In this document: positions 20,156 to 31,619 of the stretch, one piece after another | Layout: the number at the start of each line of letters is the position of its first letter | Numbering within the stretch: position 1 is the first letter of the stretch | NCBI RefSeq assembly: GCF_024139115.2 | Contig: NC_085141.1 | Coordinates: 408,419,612 to 408,483,611 of the forward strand | Length of the DNA: 64,000 nt | DNA from: Armigeres subalbatus | Taxonomy: Eukaryota; Arthropoda; Insecta; Diptera; Culicidae | Direction: 5' to 3' | Made by a program: the position numbers and the translations under genes | Notes under the pieces: generated by a model | Databases searched by the model: none | Seen by the model: only the letters and a program-made list of their open reading frames with translations | What the model was told of the DNA's origin: nothing

Positions 20156-22785
20156 CCGTGCCTCATATAACAATTTACTTTATAGAGAGCTATCACTTTC
20201 CGATTCAGCTTTTTTGTACGAGAAAGACAAAAATCATTACTCTGAGTAGAATGAACAAAATTTATTGCAACAACAACTGAAAAGCTATGTGACCATCCTC
20301 GATAACTTTCTAGAACATTGTTTAATAGTTGGAACCAGATCTTCAATAAGTTTCATTAGATTTCTTCTTCTGAGTGGAACCCAACCACATTTTTCGATAT
20401 TCCGATCTATGAAATTTACATCCAGATATCTTTTTGTGTTGTCATTGTCGGACAGTTGCAGCTACACTTTTTAGTATAGCCCGGTACTTAAGCAGGCATT
20501 AAATTAAATGAATAGAAAATGCTGAAATGGTCAAGTCAATAGATTTTAAAATACAAATCAAGCAAGTAGTTTGAGAGATTTATTATGCAAAGAATACATC
20601 AAAAATGTATGAACTGCTACAACAACCAACAGATCAAACTTATTGCTATGCTCTGACATGACTTTGTGAGAAGCATTAATTTCCATCCAAACTTGTGATG
20701 AGAAATGTTAATCTTATTCTGTTTGAGAACGGTATGCTAATCTACTCCTCAGACGAAACTGCCTCGCTCCCAGATGTGTGGCGGCAGAATTACCTTACTA
20801 TCGTCGATGGTTTCTAATTTATTTACTCTAAAACCCGATAAACAAACCGGCACCTTTTTTCTCGCCTCTTCTTTAAACTCAACCAACCGCAGACGGACAC
20901 GGAATCGTTTTTTTTCTCTCGTATTGTAAACCAAACGCCAAAAGATTTTCCTTCCTCTTTGACTAGGCGACTAGCAGGGGCCTGATCGGGAGAACCGTCT
21001 TCATCCATTCGTGGAAGATGCATTCAAACATTATTTACACTACATTAGTAACGCTTTGAACTTTGATGTTGACTCCACTCACAGATTGTTGTACCTATGC
21101 CGTTTGTTTGGTATTAACGGCTTCCGAGCATTACACATTTTCCAGTTTCCACTGTTTGAAGACGATGTTTCCACCGACTGATCGTCGTCATCGCGTCGCC
21201 AAGGGTTGGGTTGCCTTTGTAGTATTGCACACGTTCCTAATAGGCATGTGTAGATCAAGATCAACAAGCATCGGAGTAGTTAATAATGTTATCGGTATGC
21301 AATGCACTTTACTTCTGATGTGGTTCAAATTGTGAAATTAAATCAATCCATCCTTTTCTTTCTAAAATACTTTCAAAATCGTTCAACAAATATTAATATT
21401 TCATTGGCACATTCTGCAAAGATCTGCGTGTCTACCAACTAAAACTTTACTGATAGAGCTGGATTTGAATCCTGATCCAGTCTGGAAAATCCTTGGGTGA
21501 CTCGACTTTGCAATTACAAAACACAAATAATATATAATTTTTAACATGATTTGAAATGAACGTTGTTTTATTACTTTCTAGGACATAGTAAATGTTATTT
21601 CATCAGGACTTCCCTGCGAAACGAACAATCCTTATCGAACCAGCATATTCAAAAAGAATAAAACAACACAACATCAGAAATGTGATTGAATTTATCTACG
21701 GAATGGAAATCTTCTCGTGCCATTCAAATAATGAAATCTTGCACACCGCATCCTTCTTTCGACGTTCGTCAATTTTTCCGCTCAAAACTCCGTCACCAAC
21801 CGGATCATTGCACGGGATTTAGCGCCCCATCTGTCTAGAATGGAAGCGCAGTAAACGTCATTGAAGACGACGCCGGGCCATAAAAAAGGAAATTTATGAC
21901 CACTCCAGGATGTGATACTGCATAGGTATATCCACAACCGGCGCAAAGGGAAGGAAGGATTCGTAGAGTTTTTCGGGTTTTCCCTCTGACAACGAAGGAA
22001 AACTTCCCTCCTGGCGTGTTATGGTGGATTCGCCATCGGATACCACACGAGCACACGACACAGTAGACTCGCTAGCCGGGCAGTCGGCGTCGTCATAGAC
22101 TCCGCTGCAGAGCCTACTATGATGACTGCCACTGCCCTTCTTCTGTATAGTGCCGCGCCATGAGCGGACGCTGAACGAAAAGTGCTTTGGGTGCCAAACA
22201 GAGGTGCTCTGATGTGGACGTGGGGACTTTCACGGCGCGTTAATGCCGAATTAAAGCGATAATAATAGTAAAATTTACGATACGACCGAACTGGGCGAAA
22301 ACTAAATTAAACCTTTGCGGTACGGGGTTGTTCATCCGAGGGTGAAATACTGAGGGGCTTTTTTTATTCTTTTGGTCTCGGGTGCAGCTCTGAATGCTAC
22401 TACATACTACTGTTGATACTGGTTTATTTACCTTGTCATGATATAACTTCTATCGCATAACTTATAGAGGATTGTTATACGATGTAACATGAGATTTGGG
22501 TACATTCTTTCGTCTTACTCTGTAATTCGTAAAGAAAATTAGAGAGCCCAAATATTGTGTATTAACCCTTTCGGGTATTTTTTTCGTTTTACTATGTAAT
22601 TCGGAAAGAGAAATAGAAAGGCCAAATATTGTGTATTAACCCTTTCAGGAAGAATTGTTCATCAGAAAGTTGACTTTACAGGACAAGTTTGACTATATCC
22701 TGGAATCCCAGATATCCGAAACCTAGGGAAGATTTCGCTTCTAAGAACATGTTGTTAGCATGTTAGTGATGAACTTAATTCAAAT
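20156..22785. other. No supported gene; short repeat fragments
   Basis: A family R end fragment (TTGTACGAGAAAGACAAAAA) lies at 20212-20235. Frames up to 90 codons (21063-21335 plus) show no domain. The segment 21835-22330 is more GC-rich and apparently unique. 22480-22650 has a direct repeat of about 115 bp (TAACCCTTTCGGG / TAACCCTTTCAGG, each preceded by ACTCTGTAATTCG-like text). Confidence 0.3.
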
Positions 22786-22875
22786 ATAAAACCCAACTTG
22801 GACCACCTAGCGGCGAAGATGTTTTTCTCGTGCATCATTAAATGTGTTGAAAAAATCACATAAGAAAGGGCAAAA
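22786..22875 (+). mobile_element. Family R short derivative
   Basis: A 90-bp unit with the left border GACCACCTAGCGGCGAAGAT then TTTTTCTCGTGC, and AAGAAAGGGCAAAAA at the right. It looks like an internally deleted family R copy. Confidence 0.45.
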
Positions 22876-23039
22876 AAGCACTTTGGGGGAATAGATTTCT
22901 TTTTTTTCTATCATTTTGCATATTTTTGCATTAATTTATATGCATTGCCACCATACAATAAATATTTTTTTATTATTTTTTTTTTGTTTCAAGGGAACCA
23001 TTGTTTGATAATTAATTCTGAACACAGCAATTGTGATCG

Positions 23040-23315
23040 TAAAGCTAGTGATCAATTTTCAAGAATACGAGATGCTCAAGGTTCGTGCTAGAGTTCAGTC
23101 CACGATATCTACCAGATCACCCAAAGCTTTTGCTCTGTCCTCGGGCATATACCCAAACCGGTTCAATAAGCATAAGCGCATCATGATTGCATAAAATTTC
23201 GCGGAATAACATTTGGCGGTAATATATAACTTTTCGCGGTACGAAATTTGCCGGATTGTACCTTTCCGCCGAATGACTTTTGCGGAATGTACCTTTTCGC
23301 GTAATGTTATCACGT
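23040..23315. repeat. One 175-bp satellite unit plus CGCGGAAT phrase array
   Basis: 23055-23195 matches the satellite at 30425-30765 (GAATACGAGATGCTCAAGG... ATCTACCAGATCA... GGTTCAATAAGCATAAGCGC). It is followed by five imperfect copies of a TTTCGCGGAATRACATTTGG-like phrase (23195-23315). The pairing of this satellite with a phrase array recurs at 30336-30765. Confidence 0.65.
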
Positions 23316-23329
23316 TATCATGGTTTTAC

Positions 23330-23510
23330 ATTGTAACGTTATCATGTTTTTGCATTCGTATATCATGAGGATAACACGATGAAACGTTTATGTCCTGAAA
23401 AGTCGAGACAATTTCCAACCGGACCGGGAGTAGAACCCAGCCATCTTTAGCATAATCTTGCTTTACAACCATGCAACTCACCGCACGGCTTAGGAAGTCC
23501 TCTCTGAATA
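23330..23510 (-). mobile_element. Feilai-like SINE fragment
   Basis: On the minus strand it has AGCCGTGCGGTGAGTTGC, a degenerate B box (GGGTTCTACTCCCGG), then GGAAATTGTCTCGACTTTTC and a body like 61203-61479. It is continuous with the sequence duplicated at 24240-24480. Confidence 0.65.
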
Positions 23511-23944
23511 TAAGAAGTTTTTGAAAATTTAATTGCCACTTACAAACCCTTTACAGTTGCCTCTTCACATCTCGATATTGAAGGGACCATCGAGAAAGGG
23601 TATCAGGTATCAGATCGTCGGCTCAGGAGGCACGTTCCCCTCAATTTGGGAGATTTGTGCCATCGCCTTCACTGGCCTTTCTCATCATTTACCTGACGGA
23701 AAAGGAAGTGAAGTTGGAAAGGAGAATGGAACAGGTTTCTGGAGAAGGAGGATACAATCAATAATACATACATACGATGCATTTTGTAAAACGCAATGAA
23801 ACGCGAAGCATAACATATACTGGATAAGTCACACAATGCAAATGCATATGATATACCATTTATAGGAAAGCCAATTATGTAGACTCACACGCATTAAGCT
23901 AGGGACTAAAGAGAGGTGTCACAAAAACACTGAGGACGTTAGAA

Positions 23945-24150
23945 AAAATATTTTAAGCTCTTTTTAGTGGAATGTATTCAACAGTCTAAGACGAGTTAAG
24001 TAACTCCATTTAATTCCACCAATTATTTCGATATCTTTACAGATACGTATTTCGACCACAACTGTGTGGTCGTCTTTATTGTCTCGTACTTGACTCGACT
24101 TCAGAATTAATGGTGGAATTAAATGGAGTTACTTAACTCGTCTTAGACGG
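23945..24150. mobile_element. Palindromic family P, copy 5
   Basis: The arms AACAGTCTAAGACGAGTTAA... (about 23979-24020) and ...TTAACTCGTCTTAGACGGTT (about 24110-24151) pair over about 42 bp with few mismatches. The centre has TTTCGACCACAACTGTGTGG and GTCTCGTACTTGACTCGACT. The left flank TTTTTAGTGGAATGTATTC agrees with copies 1 and 2. Confidence 0.7.
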
Positions 24151-24239
24151 TTGACTTAGGACGTAACAATGGACGAACGTCAAAGACGAAACACAGAGTG
24201 CACTGTGAACCTGTGAACCAGAGTGCAATGTGACCTAAC

Positions 24240-24385
24240 AGCCCGCAATTTCTGAAAGATCTAGGCAATTTCCAATCCTGATCGGACCGGAAGTCGAACC
24301 CAGCCACCTGTAGCATAGTCTTGCTTCGGCATGCAACTCCATGCAACTCACCGCCCGACTTAGGAAGGCCTCGCTGAACAGGATT
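24240..24385 (-). mobile_element. Feilai-like SINE fragment, second copy
   Basis: The minus strand reads GTCGGGCGGTGAGTTGCATG, then GGTGGCTGGGTTCGACTTCC and GATCAGGATTGGAAATTGCC. It shares its downstream neighbour (24385-24480) with the copy at 23330-23510. Confidence 0.6.
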
Positions 24386-24425
24386 TTTTTTTTTGAAAAT
24401 TTAGTTGCCACTTACAAACTCTTTA

Positions 24426-24778
24426 CAGTTGCCTCTTCACATCTCGATATTGAAGGGACCATCGAGATAGGGAGAGATCGAGGAATGGGAGGAATATCAA
24501 AATAAGTACTAGATCCAAAAATGCTCGTTGCTATGAAAAACGACAACAAAACAAATGCCATATCTTGTTGTTGAAGTGTTGGTTATTTTCCAAAAATGGT
24601 CTAGTAACCTAAAAATTTGAACATATCGACATAAGGAGAGTGAATCCAGAACAAAATATGATCATAATACATCGAGATAGAGAGATATCGAGATAGGAAG
24701 GTTATCGAGATGTAGAATTCCCAAATGTATGTAGATTGAAGGGATCGAGGAAACCATCGACATGTAGAGAGTCGACTG
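24426..24778. mobile_element. Mariner-type MITE, 353 bp
   Basis: The ends CAGTTGCCTCTTCACATCTC and the complement of the right end CAGTCGACTCTCTACATGTC are bordered by TA on both sides (24424-24425 and 24779-24780). The body repeats GATCGAGATAGGGAGAG-like words. The left end is also present at 23554-23605. Confidence 0.7.
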
Positions 24779-24780
24779 TA

Positions 24781-25714
24781 TTATAATAAAGGGATTATCT
24801 TCTCTGCTTATCTTGTAACGCGCAGACGTATCCATCAAAAATCTTTCTTCCCTAACAGCACAATTCAGCCTGATTTGTTACATCAACTCAAATACAATCA
24901 TTTTTAGTTGTATATGGGTGACAGAATCTATACAACATGGGTGCTGCTCGTGTTTCGTCTTATACCAAGCAAACGTGTTCATTCAAAGAAGGGTTTGAAA
25001 GAAATCAGCATTCAATTAATTTGTGGCTAGTTTTGTTTCTCATCTAAGGGTATGCCAGAAAACTTGCCCATTTCTCCTTTTAATTAGGAAATGGATTCGT
25101 ATTCTCTCATGCACTATGAACAAAAAAATGTTTTTGAAGGAAAAATCATATTTTCGCGCTCTCCCAAAATGCTCATACATGCAGACATCACTTCTATTTG
25201 TCATGCTGAGTCTATTGATATATAGCATTATGGAACTCCAGGCCTTCTATTAGGCCATATGAACCGGTGCCAGCGAATGTTAGCGTTAGCGTTGTTACGG
25301 TATACTTCGTAGATTGGACACTAGTGATACTCATGTTTCTTTTGAAATCCTTATCCAGATTGCTATCAGAAATCAAGATCCTTGATTTCAGTCTAAGGTA
25401 AAAATGGCAAAAGCATGAGGATTACTACACCCGGCCACGCCCATGTTTACCATAACTAAAAATAGGGAAGGAACTGTTGATGCAGAACTTACTTAGCGAG
25501 AGGCCCCCGACTTGGTGACGCCCTTATAAGATCTACGGAGTTTATGGTTGGGTAGGGTAAGGTAGGTTATGGATGTTTGCCTCAAGCTCACAACTCGACC
25601 CATTGCATATGTTGTTTATAATTATAATATATATGCGTTTATAATTGAAACTCTTGCCAGCCGGATGTCGAAAGAGTATATAGTAAAATCTATTTTATTT
25701 ATATGTTTATTCTT
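24781..25714. other. No supported gene
   Basis: AT-rich; a family R fragment (AGTCTATTGATATATAGCAT... CTCCAGGCCTTCTATTA) at about 25207-25250. A 76-codon frame at 25023-25253 overlaps it and is not credible. Confidence 0.3.
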
Positions 25715-25842
25715 TAAATGGTACTTTGGCCTAGAAACCTCGCAGTTAATAACTGTGGAAGTGCTTAATGAACACTAAGCTGCGAGGCGGCTTTATCCCC
25801 AGTGTGGGGATGTAATGCCAATAAGAAGAAGAAGAAGAAGAA
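25715..25842 (+). mobile_element. 5'-truncated Feilai SINE with GAA tail
   Basis: It matches the 3' half of 61203-61479: CCTAGAAACCTCGCAG, GTGGAAGTGCTTAATGAACA and CTAAGCTGCGAGGCGG. It ends in a (GAA)n/(AGA)n tail at 25821-25842. 5' truncation plus a simple-sequence tail is typical of SINE retroposition. Confidence 0.85.
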
Positions 25843-26045
25843 GTAAACAAGGATGCTAATATAATTTTCAGAGTTATTAATTAATTTGCTCTAGCTGATT
25901 TTAAAATTTCATTTAACTATAGGGATATTTGGCCCTAGGAAAAGTCACATTTCATTGTCCAGATTATTCGCTGATTTTCACAAATTTTTCCCGAGCTTTC
26001 AATTTGTGTGTTCTGATAAATTGAATAAAAACGGTTCAACGTATA

Positions 26046-26790
26046 AGGGATATTGGACAAAATTAGACACTGAAGGGACTATGCAAAAAAGGTTTAGCCT
26101 TTTGACACAAAACAGATAGGTATCATAGAACAAACTGCAAATTTCAAAGTAGGCTCTTTGTGTATCAATAATCGATGAACGGCCCTCCCGTATATCCAAG
26201 GCGAAAGAAAAAGACAGCAAAGCATGCGATGCTGCTCTGTCTTATGCGCGTTGTTCAGTAAAGCTTGACTTCCACCGCTAGGATCGCTAGCGTTTCAAAA
26301 TCCTGGAAGGACCACATTTCACGGCAATGATGCCTATATGTTATGTGCTTTTGATATACCTACAATAGTCTTCAAGGATCTTAGTACATTTTTCTAAAAT
26401 GAAAATTTATTTGATGTTATACTTTTGAAAACATTTTCAAATTATAGGGGGCATCAGACAAAAAGAGACACTAAACATATTCCCAGTGAATTGTCCGAGG
26501 ATAACGCTATTTGATCGTCCTGAATTCCGTAACTGACAGTAACTCATTTGATGATCTCCTCGAATCTTAAATGTGTATCATCTGAAGCATTTTATAGGGG
26601 GTATTAGACAAAATGAGACAATTATCCGTGTTCAAAAATAAATGGGAGGCCTATTATGGTATTTCCATAACACAAGTCAAGGTTTTCCCTGTCTTTTCGA
26701 GTGATGTGAACATGTGCATTAGGGAAATCCTCTATTTGTAGGGCAAATTGGACAAAATAGGACACTTCCAGTATTCTAACGGCAAAGGGG
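26046..26790. repeat. Recurring TATAGGGGGYATTRGACAAAAT boxes
   Basis: Four boxes sharing the consensus RGGGNNATTRGACAAAATGAG then ACAC occur at about 26046, 26444, 26593 and 26736, the last three about 145 bp apart. The text between them is only weakly similar, so this is an old tandem repeat or a repeated motif. Confidence 0.45.
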
Positions 26791-27729
26791 TCGACACCAT
26801 CAGATTCTTTGGATTTTTGTGATTTTTTTAAGGTAATCTCCAGATATGTACATACCGTTGTTGAATTGCGTCCGTTTTTTGGCTCGAATTTGCACACTGT
26901 GCACTGGTGTGATGGTACCACACCGGTGAAGAAATCGCGCCTCTACTATTCAGCACGGCCGCATACTGAACTCGAGAGTCGGTAAACAAAAACAAAAAAA
27001 AATGGGAAAATTTTCACCGCACTTGCTTTGTACTGGGACCGGTCAGCCGAATGATGTCATTATCCGGAACGAAAAATCCGGATCACGGGTCACCTCGGAC
27101 CGATCGGGCTGATTCTTTGGCCACAGGATAAGGGACCCCACCCTGGATGCACTGTCCAGAAGCACTGAACGCTACGGGAAGTCCACTTTTCGCGCACTGA
27201 AAAAAAAGCGTCACCGGCCACTAAAATTAGCTTATTTAAAAGAAAATTCGGCAATATGACTGTTTTCACAACAGATTTTAATCCTATTTTGAATTTCAAG
27301 TTTACTGCCGTTTAGAATGATTTTAAAAATGTACATGTACCACTTTTAATGTCAACGTTTTTTGGTTTCTGTTTCCTTTTGTTCCCATTACCACTACATG
27401 TGCAATTTGTTCCAATAAACTTGAAATTTGTCATAAACTTCGCTTATTTTTCACTACTATCTTCAGGCACACCAGTCATAACATGTTGGTACAGTTTAGT
27501 TGCAAAAATTGCAAAAATGAATTTATTATTCGATAATTTTGGGAAAATGCGTCTCCTGAAAAATTTACTCAATGTAACATGTACCACTTTTGCTGGCACC
27601 GGTTCATATGTTCTCATTCTCAGCAGGACTGATGCATGCTTTAAAATAAAGAAGAGACAACAAAATACATGATTTTTTAAAAGGATTCATATTGAAGAAT
27701 TATATTTATTTTAGGTTATATTTTCGCTT
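26791..27729. other. No supported gene
   Basis: 26930-27230 is more GC-rich (GGACCGATCGGGCTGATTC, CCACCCTGGATGCACTGTCC). The 99- and 107-codon frames at 26622-26921 (minus) and 27349-27672 (plus) show no domain. 27310-27600 contains ACATGTACCACTTTT twice (about 27330 and 27582). Confidence 0.3.
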
Positions 27730-28220
27730 GGCGTAGGCGTAGCAAATGTATCCTTTTAAAGGTGGGATCATATATCTCCTTGCATTGAACCGAGCAAATA
27801 CTTGAATTCAACAAAGGGATCATAATTTCCCTTTCTTTAAACTGACCGAATGCCTAAATTGAAAGAAGACACCATACCGTAACCGTCTGTCGGGAAAATG
27901 CATCATTTGCAATAAGGGATAATGTCATATCATCACTTGCCTTAAACCAAGCAAACGCCTGAATTGGAAGAAGGGTCCACATCCTTTTTTTGTTTCTGCC
28001 GGAAAAATGCATTCTTTGAATGAGGGAAACATATCTTTTATTGCCATCGGCTGGGAGATAGCCTCCCCTTGCATTGAACTAAGCAAATACTTGAATTGAA
28101 AGAGGAAACTATATCATCTGTTGAGTTCTGATGGACCTATTGCCATCATTTGAAAGAAAGGATCTCTATTCCCTCGTTTTAAACTGTCTTCACTTAAACG
28201 TCTTCTTTTGCAATCGTGCT
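27730..28220 (-). repeat. 53-bp satellite, diverged block 1
   Basis: Read on the minus strand, units carry TTCTTTCAATTCAGGCATTTG-like text and GCTCGGTTTAA, as in 60235-62560. Divergence is high. Confidence 0.5.
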
Positions 28221-28225
28221 TGGTA

Positions 28226-29125
28226 GTCATATGACTAAAATAAATACTCCTCCTAAAAAATTAGAAAATTCTCATAAGAAAATAGAAAATTGCCAATAAA
28301 GAAATCAGGGTATGAGCAATAAATAAATATAAAATTTCCACAAATAAAACAAAATTTCCATAAACAATTAAAAAATTTCCACAAAACAAAAATAAATAAG
28401 CACTTTTAAAAGCAAAAATTGCAATTATAAAAGAATTTTCCATAAAAAAATTAAATGTTCCATGGAAAAAATACAAAATTTCCATAAATAAATCAATATT
28501 AGCAATAAAAAATTACAAAATTTTCCACAAAATAAATATATTTTTTCCATAAAAAAATAATTTTTTTCCACAAAATGATCAATAAAGAGCAATAAAAAAA
28601 TAAGAAAATTTCCATAAAGAAATATAAAAAAGCAATCAAACTGTGCTTTTTTTTCCATAGATGACCCCTTCTTTAAAAGCGTTTAAAGTTCATGTAAAAT
28701 TTCATCAGCTTTATTGTTTCCTTGTATTTTTAATGGAAATTTTCTTATTTTTTTATTGCTCTTTATTGATTATTTTGTGGAAAATTTTTATTTTTTATGG
28801 GAAAAAATATTTATTTTGTGGAAAATTTTTGTAATTGTTTATTGCTAATATTGATTTATTTATGGTAATTTTATTTTCGTGGAACATTTTCATTTCTTCA
28901 TGGAAAATTCTTCTTTTATAATTGCTATTTTTGCTTTTAAAAGTGCTTATTTATTTTTGTTTTGTGGAAAGTTCTTAATAGTTTATGGAAATTTTGTTTT
29001 ATTTGTGGAAATTTTTTAATTATTTATTGCTCATACCCTGATTTTTTTATTGGCAATTTCCTAATTGTTTATGGAAAGTTTCTAATTTTAAATGGAAATT
29101 TTATTTAGCTGCCGTAGTCATATGG
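28226..29125. repeat. AT-rich foldback, about 420-bp arms
   Basis: The left arm 28226-28650 (AAATTTCCATAAATAAATCA, AATAAGCACTTTTAAAAGCA, GGGTATGAGCAATAAATAAA) pairs with the right arm 28725-29125 (the complements in reverse order, e.g. TGCTTTTAAAAGTGCTTATT and TTTATTGCTCATACCCTGAT). Both outer borders contain AGTCATATG. The arms consist of variants of TTTATGGAAATTTT. It interrupts 53-bp satellite sequence. Confidence 0.8.
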
Positions 29126-29200
29126 CTACTGCTTCCGCCTTATACGCAGGAGGTTATGGGTTCAATCCCAGGTTCGTTCCATTCTCCTGCTTTGTATCTT
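29110..29200 (+). mobile_element. tRNA-derived sequence (SINE head)
   Basis: GCTGCCGTAGTCATATGGCT followed by GGGTTCAATCCCAGG gives a good RNA polymerase III B box (GGTTCAATCCC) at the right distance from a TAGTCATATGG A-box-like word. The acceptor stem does not close as in a real tRNA, and an oligo(T) stop is lacking, so I call it a tRNA-derived SINE rather than a gene. Confidence 0.45.
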
Positions 29201-29724
29201 TCTCTATATTTCTCAGATCCAGCAAACGCTAGAACTGGGAATGGGCCTCTACATCGTTTTTGTTTCTCTATCTTAAACCTTTTAATTGACTTTTCTAGCA
29301 ACAACTGCCAGAATTGAAAATGAACGAAAAAAGGTCGTTTCCTACATCCAAATAGAAATTACATCAGTTGCTTTCTCCTATCTATCACATGGCAACTCGT
29401 TAACCAAGACGCGAACCTCTGCCTCTCGAACCTAACCCAAAAACTCCAATAAATTCCCCATGAACTCGTGGCAAGTGCAGAGGTATATTCGGCTTGCAGT
29501 GGGCGAGTGATTGCATCATAATTTCCTGCCCCTTCCCTACATTGACTTGCATTCTGACGTGGCATGCGCCAGTGTGACCTAACAGATGAGATCACCAGCA
29601 CTTGTACATTGAAGATGAGTGCTAGTCCCAAGCAAACATCTGTTGGTTCTCTGTGCAAGAACAGCTGATCTGGTCATAATGGAGTAGCAACTACAGGCAG
29701 TCATTCAAGCTCAAGCTCAAATGA
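29201..29724. other. No supported gene
   Basis: A 99-codon minus-strand frame (29359-29658) has no domain. The phrase CAGTGTGACCTAACAGATGA echoes 24227-24242. Confidence 0.3.
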
Positions 29725-29950
29725 ACCATATCTCCTTTTTCAGAGTAAATGTTTCCTTTGAAAGAAGGAATTATATGTTCCATTTCGTTAACTGAATAAA
29801 TGCATACAAAGAGAATAAGAACCATACATATTCTCCCTTGTGTTATGCCGTGCAAATGCGATATTTGAAAAAAGGAATCGAATCTTCCTTTGTTATATGC
29901 CGGCAAAACTCATTCTTTAAAGAAGGAAGCGTATATTTTTAGACTCATGC
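29725..29950 (-). repeat. 53-bp satellite, diverged block 2
   Basis: Units such as AATAAATGCATACAAAGAGAATAAGAACC-type text, CTCCCTTGTGTTATGCCG and GGCAAAACTCATTCTTTAAA match the minus-strand reading of the array at 60235-60850. Confidence 0.5.
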
Positions 29951-30097
29951 ACCCAGAGGTAAAAGGATGTCATGCGGAAGAAAGCAGATAATAAAAATTC
30001 CAGTGATTCGAGCAGTGATTTGATACAATCTTTAATTCAAAACAAAACAATTCAAAGCATCTTTCTTATAATGTTCGAGCGATAATAATTATAAATA

Positions 30098-30302
30098 CCG
30101 CCATCGGGGGTGACAATGGGTGTGGGGGGTGAGAATGGGTCATCGCTTTCACAGGCAGTCTGGAGGAAGTAGAGCAAAATCGTTCAAATATTTTAGTCTT
30201 CTTGCCCTCAAATACATTCAAACTATTCTACAAGAAATCTTAGTACTTGAAACAGTGACCCATTCTCACCCCCATTTGACCCATTGTCACCCCCGACGAC
30301 GG
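30098..30302. mobile_element. TA-target MITE with CCGYCRTCGGGGGTGACAAT ends
   Basis: The left end CCGCCATCGGGGGTGACAAT and the complement of the right end CCGTCGTCGGGGGTGACAAT are bordered by TA (30096-30097 and 30303-30304). Sub-terminal words GGGGGTGAGAATGGGTCA and TGACCCATTCTCACCCCC also pair. Length 205 bp. Confidence 0.8.
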
Positions 30303-30335
30303 TAATTGAACATATTATGCAAGTTTCGAAATGCC

Positions 30336-30410
30336 AAGCGGCCATTATGCCAATCGGCCTTATGCCAAACGGCGTTATGCCAAACGACTTTATGCAAAAT
30401 GACCTTTTGT
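30336..30410 (-). repeat. TTATGCCAAACGGC phrase array
   Basis: Four or five copies of a 20-21 bp phrase (GGCCATTATGCCAATC, GGCGTTATGCCAAAC). It is the inverse wording of 59790-59872 and the same orientation as 62803-62882. Confidence 0.8.
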
Positions 30411-30424
30411 AATGTCCTCATCAT

Positions 30425-30765
30425 TGGTATTCACCCAATCGAGGTCAATAAGCGATTTACATACAATTTACAATACAAGATGTTCAAAGCATTCCAAAAC
30501 GTTATCGAGTTCAACCCAAGGTTTGTACCAGATCATCCCAAGCTGTTGCAATATACGGCATATACCCAAATTGATTCAATGAGCTTATACGTATAATGTA
30601 AAATCAGTTTTCTTGAATACGAGATGTCCAGGATACTCAGAAACGTTCTCCAGTTCAGCTCAAGGTATCTACCGGATCAAGGCTTCCACATTGTCCACAA
30701 TCGGCATATATCCAATCCGGATCAATAAACATAAACTCATTACCTACCTGGGTACCTGATTGGCT
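30425..30765 (+). repeat. About 175-bp satellite, two units
   Basis: Units start near AATACAAGATGTTCAAAGCA and TGAATACGAGATGTCCAGGA. Each runs through GTTCAGCTCAAGGTATCTAC and CCAATCCGGATCAATAAACA. Related units continue at 31620-31850 beyond the LINE relic, and one lies at 23055-23195. Confidence 0.7.
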
Positions 30766-30859
30766 ACAGCGTCGATACACTTATGCCTTCCTGTTTCCCC
30801 GAACAATTAGGGTCCCAGGTCCCCAAGGTAAACAAATTCTTCAACAACTTCAAACACAT

Positions 30860-31610
30860 CCCTATCAAGCACTACCTCAGCACCAACACCACTAGGTCTT
30901 CCTCTATCTTTACCTGCCACCATGTACTTGTCTTGGTAGAGTTAATGGTTAAGCCTATCCTCGCCGTCTCCCTCTTCAGTGGGACAAAAGCCTTCACTAC
31001 TGCGATTGATTCCAACAAGGTCGATGTCGTCCGCAAAGCCCAGGAACATATGCGACCGTGTGATGATAGTGCCGTTCCTCTGCACGCCAGATCTCCTAAA
31101 CGCGCCCTCGAGTGCAATGATGAACAATAAATTCGAAAGTCTTAGGTCACAAACGAGTTTGACACTTCGTCTGCAATTCGAGTACTTGATTTCGAGCCAT
31201 CCAGCGTTGGACATTATCTGCCACAGCTCATTTCTTTTCATTGAATCGTACGCTGCTTTGAAATCAATGAAAGATGGTGAGTCTGCAAGTTGTACTCCCG
31301 GAATTTATCAAGGCTCATCCGCATGCTAAACATCTGATCCGTCGATGATCGGCCTTCACGAAAACCTGCCTGATATTCGCCGACGAAGGACTCCTTAAGC
31401 GGTCTCAGTCTGTTAAACAAGATACGCGAGAGGATTTTGAACACCGACTTCAGAAGGGTGATCCCTCTTTAATTGGCACACTCTAGTCTGTGCCCTTTCT
31501 TATAGATTGGACATATGAGGCCATCCAACCAGCCGGCAGGCAGTTCTTCATCCCCCCATATTTTCTGGATAATGTGGTGGATCGATTGATGCAGCTGCTA
31601 CTCATTATGG
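30860..31610 (-). pseudogene. LINE reverse transcriptase relic, minus strand
   Basis: Reading leftward from about 31600, the minus strand gives PAGWLDGLICPIYKKG-like text, then FKILSRILFNRLRPLKESFV and GEYQAGFREGRSSTDQMFS. Next come a frameshifted FIDFKAAYDS region near 31265, LFIIALEGAFRRSG, and GFADDIDLVG, the catalytic Asp-Asp box, at about 31040-31075. It is the same family as 19100-20155. Frameshifts near 31265 and 31150 and missing palm residues show it is dead. It lies between 175-bp satellite units (30425-30765 and 31620-31850), so it probably inserted into that satellite. Confidence 0.75.
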
Positions 31611-31619
31611 AAGCCAAAT

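Noticed and set aside
28261..28658. Hydrophobic Phe/Ile-rich proteins of 74-77 residues on the minus strand
   Set aside because: They are the translation of TTTATGGAAATTTT units in the AT-rich foldback; composition alone explains the hydrophobicity.
29110..29185. A functional tRNA gene
   Set aside because: The B box is good, but the acceptor stem does not pair, the anticodon arm is irregular and no oligo(T) terminator follows; a SINE head is more likely.
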